From the NCBI GenBank assembly GCA_947471745.1, contig CANJKZ010000011.1, forward strand, positions 682,001 through 746,000: 64,000 nt of DNA, written 5' to 3'. The stretch comes from Closterium sp. Naga37s-1 (Eukaryota > Streptophyta > Zygnematophyceae > Desmidiales > Closteriaceae). The notes beneath the pieces were generated by a model, which was not told the DNA's origin, did not search any database, and saw nothing but the letters and a program-made list of their open reading frames with translations. Positions within the stretch are counted from its first letter, which is position 1. Each line of letters starts with the position of its first letter. The translations under genes and the position numbers were made by a program. Of the stretch, positions 1-26,060 are shown piece after piece.

Positions 1-1
1 G

Positions 2-12561
<12,560 letters not shown>

Positions 12562-12574
<13 letters not shown>

Positions 12575-15265
12575 TTGATTAGCCAGGCAGTCATTGATTA
12601 GCCACGCAGTCATTGATTAGCCACGCAGTCATTGACTAGCCACGCAGTCATTGATTAGCCACGCAGTCATTGATTAGCCACGCAGTCATTGATTAGCCAC
12701 GCAGTCATTGATTAGCCACGCAGTCATTGATTAGGCACGCAGTGATTGATTAGCCACGCAGTCATTGATTAGCCACGCAGTCATTGATTAGCCACGCAGT
12801 CATTGATTAGCCACGCAGTCATTGATTAGCCACGCAGTCATTGATTAGCCACGCAGTCATTGATTAGCCGCGCAGTCATTGATTAGCCGCGCGGTCATTG
12901 ATTAGCCACGCAGTGATTGATTAGCCAAGCAGTGATTGATTAGCCACGCAGTCATTGATTAGCCATGCAGTGATTGATTAGCCACGCAGTCATTGATTAG
13001 CCACGCAGTCATTGATTAGCCACGTAGTGATTGATTAGCCACGCAGTCATTGATTAGCCACGCAGTCATTAATTAGCCACGCAGTCATTGATTAGCCACG
13101 CAGTCATTGATTAGCCACGCAGTCATTGATTAGCCACGCGGTCATTGATTAGCCACGCAGTCATTGATTAGCCACGCAGTCATTGATTAGCCACGCAGTC
13201 ATTGATTAGCCACGCAGTCATTGATTAGCCGCGCAGTCATTGATTAGCCGCGCGGTCATTGATTAGCCACGCAGTCATTGATTAGCCAAGCAGTCATTGA
13301 TTAGCCACGCAGTCATTGATTAGCCATGCAGTGATTGATTAGCCACGCAGTCATTGATTAGCCACGCAGTCATTGATTAGCCACGTAGTGATTGATTAGC
13401 CACGCAGTCATTGATTAGCCACGCAGTCATTGATTAGCCACGCAGTCATTGATTAGCCACGCAGTCATTGATTAGGCACGCAGTGATTGATTAGCCACGC
13501 AGTCATTGATTAGCCACGCAGTCATTGATTAGCCACGCAGTCATTGATTAGCCACGCAGTCATTGATTAGCCACGCAGTCATTGATTAGCCACGCAGTCA
13601 TTGATTAGCCACGCCGTCATTGATTAGGCACGCAGTGATTGATTAGCCACGCAGTCATTGATTAGCCACGCAGTCATTGATTAGCCACGCAGTCATTGAT
13701 TAGCCACGCAGTCATTGATTAGCCACGCAGTCATTGATTAGCCACGCAGTCATTGATTAGCCGCGCAGTCATTGATTAGCCGCGCGGTCATTGATTAGCC
13801 ACGCAGTGATTGATTAGCCAAGCAGTGATTGATTAGCCACGCAGTCATTGATTAGCCATGCAGTGATTGATTAGCCACGCAGTCATTGATTAGCCACGCA
13901 GTCATTGATTAGCCACGTAGTGATTGATTAGCCACGCAGTCATTGATTAGCCACGCAGTCATTGATTAGCCACGCAGTCATTGATTAGCCACGCAGTCAT
14001 TGATTAGCCACGCAGTCATTGATTAGCCACGCGGTCATTGATTAGCCACGCAGTCATTGATTAGCCACGCAGTCATTGATTAGCCACGCAGTCATTGATT
14101 AGCCACGCAGTCATTGATTAGCCGCGCAGTCATTGATTAGCCGCGCGGTCATTGATTAGCCACGCAGTCATTGATTAGCCAAGCAGTCATTGATTAGCCA
14201 CGCAGTCATTGATTAGCCATGCAGTGATTGATTAGCCACGCAGTCATTGATTAGCCACGCAGTCATTGATTAGCCACGTAGTGATTGATTAGCCACGCAG
14301 TCATTGATTAGCCACGCAGTCATTGATTAGCCACGCAGTCATTGATTAGCCACGCAGTCATTGATTAGGCACGCAGTGATTGATTAGCCACGAAGTCATT
14401 GATTAGCCACGCAGTCATTGATTAGCCACGCAGTCATTGATTAGCCACGCAGTCATTGATTAGCCACGCAGTCATTGATTAGCCACGCAGTCATTGATTA
14501 GCCGCGCAGTCATTGATTAGCCGCGCGGTCATTGATTAGCCACGCAGTGATTGATTAGCCAAGCAGTGATTGATTAGCCACGCAGTCATTGATTAGCCAT
14601 GCAGTGATTGATTAGCCACGCAGTCATTGATTAGCCACGCAGTCATTGATTAGCCACGTAGTGATTGATTAGCCACACAGTCATTGATTAGCCACGCAGT
14701 CATTGATTAGCCACGCAGTCATTGATTAGCCACGCAGTCATTGATTAGCCACGCAGTCATTGATTAGCCACGCAGTCATTGATTAGCCACGCAGTCATTG
14801 ATTAGCCACGCAGTCATTGATTAGCCACGCGGTCATTGATTAGCCACGCGGTCATTGATTAGCCACGCAGTCATTGATTAGCCACGCAGTCATTGATTAG
14901 CCACGCAGTCATTGATTAGCCACGCAGTCATTGATTAGCCACGCAGTGATTGATTAGCCACGCAGTGATTGATTAGCCACGCAGTCATTGATTAGCCACG
15001 CAGTCATTGATTAGCCACGCAGTGATTGATTAGCCACGCAGTCATTGATTAGCCACGTAGTCATTGATTAGCCACGCAGTCATTGATTAGCCACGCAGTC
15101 ATTGATTAGCCAAGCAGTCATTGATTAGCCACGCAGTGATTGATTAGCCACGCAGTGATTGATTAGCCACGCAGTCATTGATAAGCCACGCAGTGATTGA
15201 TTAGCCACGCAGTCATTGATTAGCCACGCAGTCATTGATTAGCCACGCAGTCATTGATTAGCCAC
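12562..15265. repeat. 19-bp satellite, gene-proximal block with 893-bp higher-order structure
   Basis: About 142 head-to-tail copies of AGCCACGCAGTCATTGATT start abruptly in exon 15. Variant monomers are frequent (CAGTGATT for CAGTCATT, GCCGCG, GCGGTC, CATGCA, CACGTAG). Rare variants recur exactly 893 bp (47 monomers) apart: TTAGGC at 12731/13624 and 13472/14365, GCCGCGCAG at 12867/13760 and 13228/14121, CCACGTAG at 13020/13913 and 13381/14274. All three frames on both strands are closed by stops. Confidence 0.97.
15258..15265 (+). repeat. Left target site duplication TTAGCCAC
   Basis: Eight bases of a satellite monomer duplicated on both sides of the hAT-like element; the right copy is at 16045-16052. 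Confidence 0.88.
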
Positions 15266-16044
15266 CAAGGATAAAAAATACGGTTGTCGTATTATACGGG
15301 CCGTTTTTTACGGTCGTATTTTACAGTCAATTTTCGAAAATTCGGCTGTTTTTTTGTTAGAGTTTTTTTCTCCGCAAAAAAATAATAATCAAACTTCAGA
15401 CTTGCTGCCATCCACTTCTAGGGATGTGATCATCAAAGAAATTGCCAATTATCAGGCCTAAAAGGCCGCTCCCCCCCCAAACTCAGACTATTATAAGCGG
15501 CCCCGCTTGTGCGGCGATTTCGCCCGCCGATCTGCGCATATCGGCGATTTGATCGGCGATTTCGCCCGCCGATCTGCGCAGATCGGCGATTTCGCCCATA
15601 GCTCTGCACAGATCGGCGATTTCTCTGGTCAATTTGAATTCGCCACGAACTGAGAACCCAAAGTCAGGCACCCCTTCCTCCCTGTCAAAATTGTTGGAAC
15701 TCAATGTCCCAACCAATTCGTCGCCACTTACCACTTGTCACCGCACTGGATCTACAAGACCCAACCCCCCATACACTTTCACAGATCTCGACATTGGTCT
15801 CAGCCCAACCCTAGACTAATACAGATGGCCAAGGAACCTGTCTGAGCTTCTGTGGGGATGTTCCTGAGCCCCACGGAAACTCCAAAATCTCGTTTAAAAA
15901 ATTCGGCCGTAAAAAACGACCGTATTTTTGAACTAACCTAAAAATGCAAGGTCTGGCCGTATTTTACCGTTTAATACGACCGTAAAATAGGATACCGTAT
16001 TTTACAGTAAATTTTCAAAAATTCGGTCGTATTTTTGAACCTTG
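15266..16044. mobile_element. 779-bp hAT-like non-autonomous transposon inside the satellite
   Basis: The left end CAAGGATAAAAAATACGG and the reverse complement of the right end, CAAGGTTCAAAAATACGACC, form imperfect terminal inverted repeats. An exact 8-bp TTAGCCAC flanks both sides, and removing the element plus one copy restores an intact monomer. Eight-bp duplications and CA(A/G)GG ends are typical of the hAT superfamily. Both subterminal regions hold many copies of ACGGTCGTATTTTA/TACGACCG words, in both orientations. The interior has a GC-rich tandem repeat of about 30 bp around GATTTCGCCCGCCGATCTGC (15517-15623). The small ORFs (83 and 61 codons) show no transposase motif, so it must depend on an enzyme encoded elsewhere. 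Confidence 0.85.
15517..15623. repeat. Internal tandem repeat of the hAT-like element
   Basis: Three diverged copies of a roughly 30-bp GC-rich unit containing CGATTTCGCCC and GATCTGCGCA. Its GC content contrasts with the AT-rich ends of the element. The 83-codon minus-strand ORF owes its GEIADLRRSAGEIAD pattern to it. Confidence 0.75.
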
Positions 16045-19000
16045 TTAGCCACGCAGTCATTGATCAGCCACGCAGTCCTTGATCAGCCACGCAGTGATTG
16101 ATCAGCCACGCGGTCATTGATTAGCCACGCAGTCATTGATTAGCCACGCAGTCATTGATTAGCCACACAGTCATTGATTAGCCACGCAGTCATTGATTAG
16201 CCACGCAGTCATTGATTAGCCACGCAGTCATTGATTAGCCATGCAGTCATTGATTAGAAACGCGGTCATTGATTAGCCACGCGGTCATTGATTAGCCACG
16301 CAGTCATTGATTAGCCATGCAGTCATTGATTAGAAACGCGGTCATTGATTAGCCACGCGGTCATTGATTAGCCACGCAGTCATTGATTAGCCACGCAGTC
16401 ATTGATTAGCCACGCAGTCATTGGTTAGCCACGCAGTCATTGATAAGCCACGCAGTCATTGATTAGCCACGCAGTCATTGATTAGAAACGCGGTCATTGA
16501 TTAGCCACGCGGTCATTGATTAGCCACGCAGTCATTGATTAGCCACGCAGTGATTGATTAGCCACGCAGTCATTGATTAGCCACGCAGTCATTGATTAGA
16601 CGAAGTCATTGATTAGCCACGCAGTCATTGATTAGCCACGCAGTCATTGATTAGCCACGCAGTCATTGATTAGCCACACAGTCATTGATTAGCCACGCGG
16701 TCATTGATTAGCCACGCAGTCATTGATTAGCCACGCAGTCATTGATTAGCCACGCAGTCATTGATTAGCCACGCAGTCATTGATAAGCCACGCAGTCATT
16801 GATTAGCCACGCAGTCATTGATTAGAAACGCGGTCATTGATTAGCCACGCGGTCATTGATTAGCCACGCAGTCATTGATTAGCCACGCAGTGATTGATTA
16901 GCCACGCAGTCATTGATTAGCCACGCAGTCATTGATTAGACGAAGTCATTGATTAGCCACGCAGTCATTGATTAGCCACGCAGTCATTGATTAGCCACGC
17001 AGTCATTGTTTAGCCACGAAGTCATTGATTAGCCACGCAGTCATTGATTAGCCACGCAGTCATTGATTAGCCACGCAGTCATTGACTAGTCACGTTGTCA
17101 TTGATTAGCCACGCAGTCATTGATTAGCCACGCAGTCATTGATTAGCCAAACAGTCATTAGCCACGCAGTCATTGATTAGCCACGCAGTCATTGATTAGC
17201 CACGCAGTGATTGATGAGCCACGCAGTCATTGATTAGCCACGCAGTCATTGATTAGCCACGCAGTCATTGATTAGCCACGCAGTGATTGATTAGCCACGC
17301 AGTCATTGATTAGCCATGCAGTGATTGATTAGCCACGCAGTCATTGATTAGCCACGCAGTCATTGATTAGCCACGTAGTGATTGATTAGCCACGCAGTCA
17401 TTGATTAGCCACGCAGTCATTGATTAGCCACGCAGTCATTGATTAGCCACGCAGTCATTGATTAGCCACGCAGTCATTGATTAGCCACGCAGTCATTGAT
17501 TAGCCACGCAGTCATTGATTAGCCACGCAGTCATTGGTTAGCCACGCGGTCATTGATTAGCCACGCGGTCATTGATTAGCCACGCAGTCATTGATTAGCC
17601 ACGCAGTCATTGATTAGCCACGCAGTCATTGATTAGCCACGCAGTCATTGATTAGCCACGCAGTGATTGATTAGCCACGCAGTGATTGATTAGCCACGCA
17701 GTCATTGATTAGCCACGCAGTCATTGATTAGCCACGCAGTGATTGATTAGCCACGCAGTCATTGATTAGCCACGCAGTCATTGATTAGCCACGCAGTCAT
17801 TGATTAGCCACGCAGTCATTGATTAACCACGCAGTCATTGATTAGCCACGCAGTGATTGATTAGCCACGCAGTGATTGATTAGCCACGCAGTCATTGATT
17901 AGCCACGCAGTCATTGATTAGCCACGCAGTCATTGATTAGCCACGCAGTCATTGATTAGAAACGCGGTCATTGATTAGCCACGCAGTCATTGATTAGCCA
18001 CGCAGTCATTGATTAGCCACGCAGTCATTGATTAGCCACGCAGTCATTGATTAGCCACGCAGTCATTGATTAGCCACGCAGTCATTGATTAGCCACGCAG
18101 TCATTTATTAGCCGCAGTCATTGATTAGCCACGCAGTCATTGATTAGCCACGCGGTCATTGATTAGCCACGCAGTCATTGATTAGCCACGCAGTCATTGA
18201 TTAGCCACGCAGCCATTGATTAGCCACGCAGTCATTGATTAGCCACGCAGTCATTGATTAGCCACGCAGTCATTGATTAGCCACGCAGTCATTGATTAGC
18301 CATGCAGTCATTGATTAGCCACGCAGTCATTGATTAGCCACGCAGTCATTGATTAGCCACGCGGTCATTGATTAGCCACGCAGTCATTGATTAGCCACGC
18401 AGTCATTGATTAGCCACGCAGTCATTGATTAGCCACGCAGTCATTGATTAGCCACGCGGTCATTGATTAGCCACGCAGTCATTGATTAGCCACGCAGTCA
18501 TTGATTAGCCACGCAATCATTGATTAGCCAAGCAGTCATTGATTAGCCACGCAGTCATTGATTAGCCATGCAGTGATTGATTAGCCACGCAGTCATTGAT
18601 TAGCCACGCAGTCATTGATTAGCCACGCAGTCATTGATTAGCCACGCAGTCATTGATTAGCCACACAGTCATTGATTAGCCACGCAGTCATTGATTAGCC
18701 ACGCAGTCATTGATTAGCCACGCAATCATTGATTAGCCACGCAGTCATTGATTAGCCACGCGGTCATTGATTAGCCACGCAGTCATTGTTTAGCCACGCA
18801 GTCATTGATTAGCCACGCAGTCATTGATTAGCCACGCAGTCATTGATTAGCCGCAGTCATTGATTAGCCACGCAGTCATTGATTAGCCACGCGGTCATTG
18901 ATTAGCAACGCGGTCATTGATTAGCCACGCAGTCATTGATTAGCCATGCAGCCATTGATTAGCCACGCAGTCATTGATTAGCCACGCAGTCATTGATTAG

Positions 19001-22000
19001 CCACGCAGTCATTGATTAGCCATGCAGTCATTGATTAGCCATGCAGTCATTGATTAGCCATGCAGTCATTGATTAGCCACGCAGTCATTGATTAGCCACG
19101 CAGTCATTGATTAGCCACGCGGTCATTGATTAGCCACGCAGTCATTGATTAGCCGCAGTCATTGATTAGCCACGCAGTCATTGATTAGCCACGCGGTCAT
19201 TGATTAGCCACGCAGTCATTGATTAGCCAGGCAGTCATTGATTAGCCACGCAGTCATTGATTAGCCACGCAGTCATTGATTAGCCACGCAGTCATTGATT
19301 AGCCACGCGGTCATTGATTAGCCACGCAGTCATTGATTAGCCACGCAGTCATTGATTAGCCATGCAGTCATTGATTAGCCATGCAGTCATTGATTAGCCA
19401 CGCAGTCATTGATTAGCCACGCAGTCATTGATTAGCCACGCGGTCATTGATTAGCCACGCAGTCATTGATTAGCCACGCAGTCATTGATTAGCCGCAGTC
19501 ATTGATTAGCCACGCAGTCATTGATTAGCCACGCGGTCATTGATTAGCCACGCAGTCATTGATTAGCCAGGCAGTCATTGATTAGCCACGCAGTCATTGA
19601 TTAGCCACGCAGTCATTGATTAGCCACGCAGTCATTGATTAGCCACGCGGTCATTGATTAGCCACGCAGTCATTGATTAGCCACGCAGTGATTGATTAGC
19701 CACGCAGTCATTGAATAGCCACGCAGTGATTGATTAGCCACGCAGTCATTGATTAGCCACGCAGTCATTGATTAGCCACGCAGTGATTGATTAGCCACGC
19801 AGTCATTGAATAGCCACGCAGTCATTGATTAGCCACGCAGTCATTGATTAGCCACGCAGTCATTGATTAGCCACGCAGTCATTGATTAGCCACGCAGTCA
19901 TTGATTAGCCACGCAGTCATTGATTAGCCACGCAGTCATTGATTAGCCACGCAGTGATTGATTAGCCACACAGTCATTGATTAGCCACGCAGTCATTGTT
20001 TAGCCACGCAGTCATTGATTAGCCACGCAGTCATTGATTAGCCACGCAGTCATTGATTAGCCACGCAGTCATTGATTAGAAACGCGGTCATTGATTAGCC
20101 ACGCAGTCATTGATTAGCCACGCAGTCATTGATTAGCCACGCAGTCATTGATTAGCCACGCAGTCATTGATTAGCCACGCAGTCATTGATTAGCCACGCA
20201 GTCATTGATTAGCCACGCAGTCATTGATTAGCCACGCAGTCATTGATTAGCCACGCAGTCATTGATTAGCCACACAGTCATTGATTAGCCACGCAGTCAT
20301 TGATTAGCCACGCAGTCATTGATTAGCCACGCAGTCATTGATTAGCCACGCAGTCATTGATTAGCCACGCAGTCATTGATTAGCCACGCAGTCATTGATT
20401 AGCCACGCAGTGATTGATTAGCCACGCAGTGATTGATTAGCCACGCAGTCATTGATTAGCCACGCAGTCATTGTTTAGCCACGCAGTCATTGATTAGCCA
20501 CGCAGTCATTGATTAGCCACGCAGTCATTGATTAGCCACGCAGTCATTGATTAGCTACGTAGTCATTGATTAGCCGCGTAGTCATTGATTAGCCACGCAG
20601 TCATTGATTAGCCACGCAGTCATTGATTAGCCACGCAGTCATTGATTAGCCACGCAGTCATTTATTAGCCGCAGTCATTGATTAGCCACGCAGTCATTGA
20701 TTAGCCACGCAGCCATTGATTAGCCACGCAGTCATTGATTAGCCACGCAGTCATTGATTAGCCACGCAGTCATTGATTAGCCACGCAGTCATTGATTAGC
20801 CATGCAGTCATTGATTAGCCACGCAGTCATTGATTAGCCACGCAGTCATTGATTAGCCACGCGGTCATTGATTAGCCACGCAGTCATTGATTAGCCACGC
20901 AGTCATTGATTAGCCACGCAGTCATTGATTAGCCACGCAGTCATTGATTAGCCACGCGGTCATTGATTAGCCACGCAGTCATTGATTAGCCACGCAGTCA
21001 TTGATTAGCCACGCAATCATTGATTAGCCAAGCAGTCATTGATTAGCCACGCAGTCATTGATTAGCCATGCAGTGATTGATTAGCCACGCAGTCATTGAT
21101 TAGCCACGCAGTCATTGATTAGCCACGCAGTCATTGATTAGCCACGCAGTCATTGATTAGCCACACAGTCATTGATTAGCCACGCAGTCATTGATTAGCC
21201 ACGCAGTCATTGATTAGCCACGCAATCATTGATTAGCCACGCAGTCATTGATTAGCCACGCGGTCATTGATTAGCCACGCAGTCATTGTTTAGCCACGCA
21301 GTCATTGTTTAGCCACGCAGTCATTGATTAGCCACGCAGTCATTGATTAGCCACGCAGTCATTGATTAGCCGCAGTCATTGATTAGCCACGCAGTCATTG
21401 ATTAGCCAGGCAGTCATTGATTAGCCACGCAGTCATTGATTAGCCACGCAGTCATTGATTAGCCACGCGGTCATTGATTAGCCACGCGGTCATTGATTAG
21501 CCACGCAGTCATTGATTAGCCACGCAGTGATTGATTAGCCACGCAGTCATTGAATAGCCACGCAGTGATTGATTAGCCACGCAGTCATTGATTAGCCACG
21601 CAGTCATTGATTAGCCACGCAGTGATTGATTAGCCACGCAGTCATTGAATAGCCACGCAGTCATTGATTAGCCACGCAGTCATTGATTAGCCACGCAGTC
21701 ATTGATTAGCCACGCAGTCATTGATTAGCCACGCAGTGATTGATTAGCCACGCAGTCATTGATTAGCCACGTTGTGATTGATTAGCCACACAGTCATTGA
21801 TTAGCCACGCAGTCATTGTTTAGCCACGCAGTCATTGATTAGCCACGCAGTCATTGATTAGCCACGCAGTCATTGATTAGCCACGCAGTCATTGATTAGA
21901 AACGCGGTCATTGATTAGCCACGCAGTCATTGATTAGCCACGCAGTCATGGATTAGCCACGCAGTCATTGATTAGCCACGCAGTCATTGATTAGCCACGC

Positions 22001-25000
22001 AGTCATTGATTAGCCACGCAGTCATTGATTAGCCACGCAGTCATTGATTAGCCACGCAGTCATTGATTAGCCACGCAGTGATTGATTTGCCACGCAGTCA
22101 TTGATTAGCCACGCAGTCATTGTTTAGCCACGCAGTCATTGATTAGCCACGCAGTCATTGATTAGCCACGCAGTCATTGATTAGCCACGCAGTCATTGAT
22201 TAGCCACGCAGTCATTGATTAGCTACGCAGTCATTGATTAGCCACGCAGTCATTGATTAGCCACGCAGTCATTGATTAGCCACGCAGTCATTGATTAGCC
22301 ACGCAGTCATTTATTAGCCGCAGTCATTGATTAGCCACGCAGTCATTGATTAGCCACGCGGTCATTGATTAGCCACGCAGTCATTGATTAGCCACGCAGT
22401 CATTGATTAGCCACGCAGCCATTGATTAGCCACGCAGTCATTGATTAGCCACGCAGTCATTGATTAGCCACGCAGTCATTGATTAGCCACGCAGTCATTG
22501 ATTAGCCATGCAGTCATTGATTAGCCACGCAGTCATTGATTAGCCACGCGGTCATTGATTAGCCATGCGGTCATTGATTAGCCACGCAGTCATTGATTAG
22601 CCACGCAGTCATTGATTAGCCACGCAGTCATTGATTAGCCACGCGGTCATTGATTAGCCACGCAGTCATTGATTAGCCACGCAGTCATTGATTAGCCACG
22701 CAATCATTGATTAGCCAAGCAGTCATTGATTAGCCACGCAGTCATTGATTAGCCACGCAGTGATTGATTAGCCACGCAGTCATTGATTAGCCACGCAGTC
22801 ATTGATTAGCCACGCAGTCATTGATTAGCCACGCAGTCATTGATTAGCCACACAGTCATTGATTAGCCACGCAGTCATTGATTAGCCACGCAGTCATTGA
22901 TTAGCCACGCAATCATTGATTAGCCACGCAGTCATTGATTAGCCACGCGGTCATTGATTAGCCACGCAGTCATTGTTTAGCCACGCAGTCATTGATTAGC
23001 CACGCAGTCATTGATTTGCCACGCAGTCATTGATTAGCCGCAGTCATTGATTAGCCACGCAGTCATTGATTAGCCACGCGGTCATTGATTAGCAACGCGG
23101 TCATTGATTAGCCACGCAGTCATTGATTAGCCATGCAGCCATTGATTAGCCACGCAGTCATTGATTAGCCACGCAGTCATTGATTAGCCACGCAGTCATT
23201 GATTAGCCATGCAGTCATTGATTAGCCATGCAGTCATTGATTAGCCACGCAATCATTGATTAGCCACGCAGTCATTGATTAGCCACGCGGTCATTGATTA
23301 GCCACGCAGTCATTGATTAGCCACGGAGTCATTGATTAGCCGCAGTCATTGATTAGCCACGCAGTCATTGATTAGCCACGCGGTCATTGATTAGCCACGC
23401 AGTCATTGATTAGCCAGGCAGTCATTGATTAGCCACGCAGTCATTGATTAGCCACGCAGTCATTGATTAGCCACGCAGTCATTGATTAGCCACGCAGTCA
23501 TTGATTAGCCACGCAGTCATTGATTAGCCACGCAGTCATTGATTAGCCACGCGGTCATTGATTAGCCACGCAGTCATTGATTAGCCACGCAGTGATTGAT
23601 TAGCCACGCAGTCATTGAATAGCCACGCAGTGATTGATTAGCCACGCAGTCATTGATTAGCCACGCAGTCATTGATTAGCCACGCAGTGATTGATTAGCC
23701 ACGCAGTCATTGAATAGCCACGCAGTCATTGATTAGCCACGCAGTCATTGATTAGCCACGCAGTCATTGATTAGCCACGCAGTCATTGATTAGCCACGCA
23801 GTCATTGATTAGCCACGCAGTCATTGATTAGCCACGCAGTGATTGATTAGCCACACAGTCATTGATTAGCCACGCAGTGATTGATTAGCCACGCAGTCAT
23901 TGATTAGCCACGCAGTCATTGTTTAGCCACGCAGTCATTGATTAGCCACGCAGTCATTGATTAGCCACGCCGTCATTGATTAGCCACGCAGTCATTGATT
24001 AGAAACGCGGTCATTGATTAGCCACGCAGTCATTGATTAGCCACGCAGTCATTGATTAGCCACGCAGTCATTGATTAGCCACGCAGTCATTGATTAGCCA
24101 TGCAGTCATTGATTAGCCATGCAGTCATTGATTAGCCACGCAGTCATTGATTAGCCACGCAGTCATTGATTAGCCACGCGGTCATTGATTAGCCACGCAG
24201 TCATTGATTAGCCACGCAGTCATTGATTAGCCGCAGTCATTGATTAGCCACGCAGTCATTGATTAGCCACGCGGTCATTGATTAGCCACGCAGTCATTGA
24301 TTAGCCAGGCAGTCATTGATTAGCCACGCAGTCATTGATTAGCCACGCAGTCATTGATTAGCCACGCAGTCATTGATTAGCCACGCAGTCATTGATTAGC
24401 CACGCAGTCATTGATTAGCCACGCAGTCATTGATTAGCCACGCAGTCATTGATTAGCCATGCAGTCATTGATTAGCCACGCAGTCATTGATTAGCCACGC
24501 GGTCATTGATTAGCCACGCAGTCATTGATTAGCCACGCAGTCATTGATTAGCCACGCAGTCATTGATTAGCCACGCAGTCATTGATTAGCCACGCAGTCA
24601 TTGATTAGCCACGCAGTCATTGATTAGCCACGCGGTCATTGATTAGCCACGCAGTCATTGATTAGCCACGCAGTCATTGATTAGCCACGCAATCATTGAT
24701 TAGCCAAGCAGTCATTGATTAGCCACGCAGTCATTGATTAGCCATGCAGTGATTGATTAGCCACGCAGTCATTGATTAGCCACGCAGTCATTGATTAGCC
24801 ACGCAGTCATTGATTAGCCACGCAGTCATTGATTAGCCACACAGTCATTGATTAGCCACGCAGTCATTGATTAGCCACGCAGTCATTGATTAGCCACGCA
24901 ATCATTGATTAGCCACGCAGTCATTGATTAGCCACGCGGTCATTGATTAGCCACGCAGTGATTGATTAGCCACGCAGTCATTGATTAGCCACGCAGTGAT

Positions 25001-26060
25001 TGATTAGCCACGAAGTGATTGATTAGCCACGCAGTGATTGATTAGCCACGCAGTCATTGATTAGCCACGCAGTGATTGATTAGCCACGCAATCATTGATT
25101 AGCCACGCAATAATTGATTAGCCACGCAGTCATTGATTAGCCACGCAGTCATTGATTAGCCACGCAGTCATTGATTAGCCACGCAGTCATTGATTAGCCA
25201 CGCCGTCATTGATTAGCCACGCGGTCATTGATTAGCCACTCAGTCATTGATTAGCCACGCAGTGATTGATTAGCCACGCATTCATTGAAGAGCCACGCAG
25301 TCATTGATTAGCCACGCAGTCATTGATTAGCCACGCAGTCATTGATTAGCCACGCAGTCATTGATTAGCCACGCAGTCATTGATTAGCCACGCAGTGATT
25401 GACTAGCCACGCAGTCATTGATTAGCCACGCAGTCATTGTTTAGCCACGCAGTCATTGATTAGCCACGCAGTCATTGATTAGCCACGCAGTCATTGATTA
25501 GCCACGCAGTCATTGATTAGCCACACGGTCATTGATTAGCCACACGGTCATTGATTAGCCGCGCGGTCATTGATTAGCCGCGCAGTCATTGATTAGCCAC
25601 GCGGTCATTGATTAGCCACGCAGTCATTGATTAGCCACGCAGTCATTGATAAGCCACGCAGTCATTGATTAGCCACGCAGTCATTGATTAGCCACGCAGT
25701 CATTGATTAGCCACGCAGTCATTGATTAGCCACGCAGTCATTGATTAGCCACGCAGTCATTGATTAGCCACGCGGTCATTGATTAGCCACGCAGTCATTG
25801 ATTAGCCACGCAGTGATTGATTAGCCACGCAGTCATTGAATAGCCACGCAGTCATTGATTAGCCACGCGGTCATTGATTAGCCACGCGGTCATTGATTAG
25901 CCACGCAGTCATTGATTAGCCACGCAGTCATAGATTAGCCACGCAGTCATTGATTAGCCACGCAGTCATTGATTAGCCACGCAGTCATTGATTAGCCACG
26001 CAGTCATTGATTAGCCACGCAGTCATTGATTAGCCACGCAGTCATTGATTAGCCACGCAG
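16045..26060. repeat. 19-bp satellite, diverse block after the transposon
   Basis: Continuous 19-bp monomers with many variants: GAAACGCGG, GACGAAG, CATGCA, CACACA, GCAATC, AAGCAG, and some 17-bp forms (GCCGCAGTC). The first few monomers carry TGATCAGCC. Variant combinations recur as blocks: GCAATCATT followed by CCAAGCAG is found at 18511, 21011, 22698 and 24687, indicating segmental duplications of 1.7-2.5 kb within the array. Confidence 0.97.

Noticed and set aside
15483-15819. Small ORFs (83 and 61 codons) in the hAT-like element
   Set aside because: No transposase motif; the 83-codon one mirrors an internal tandem repeat.
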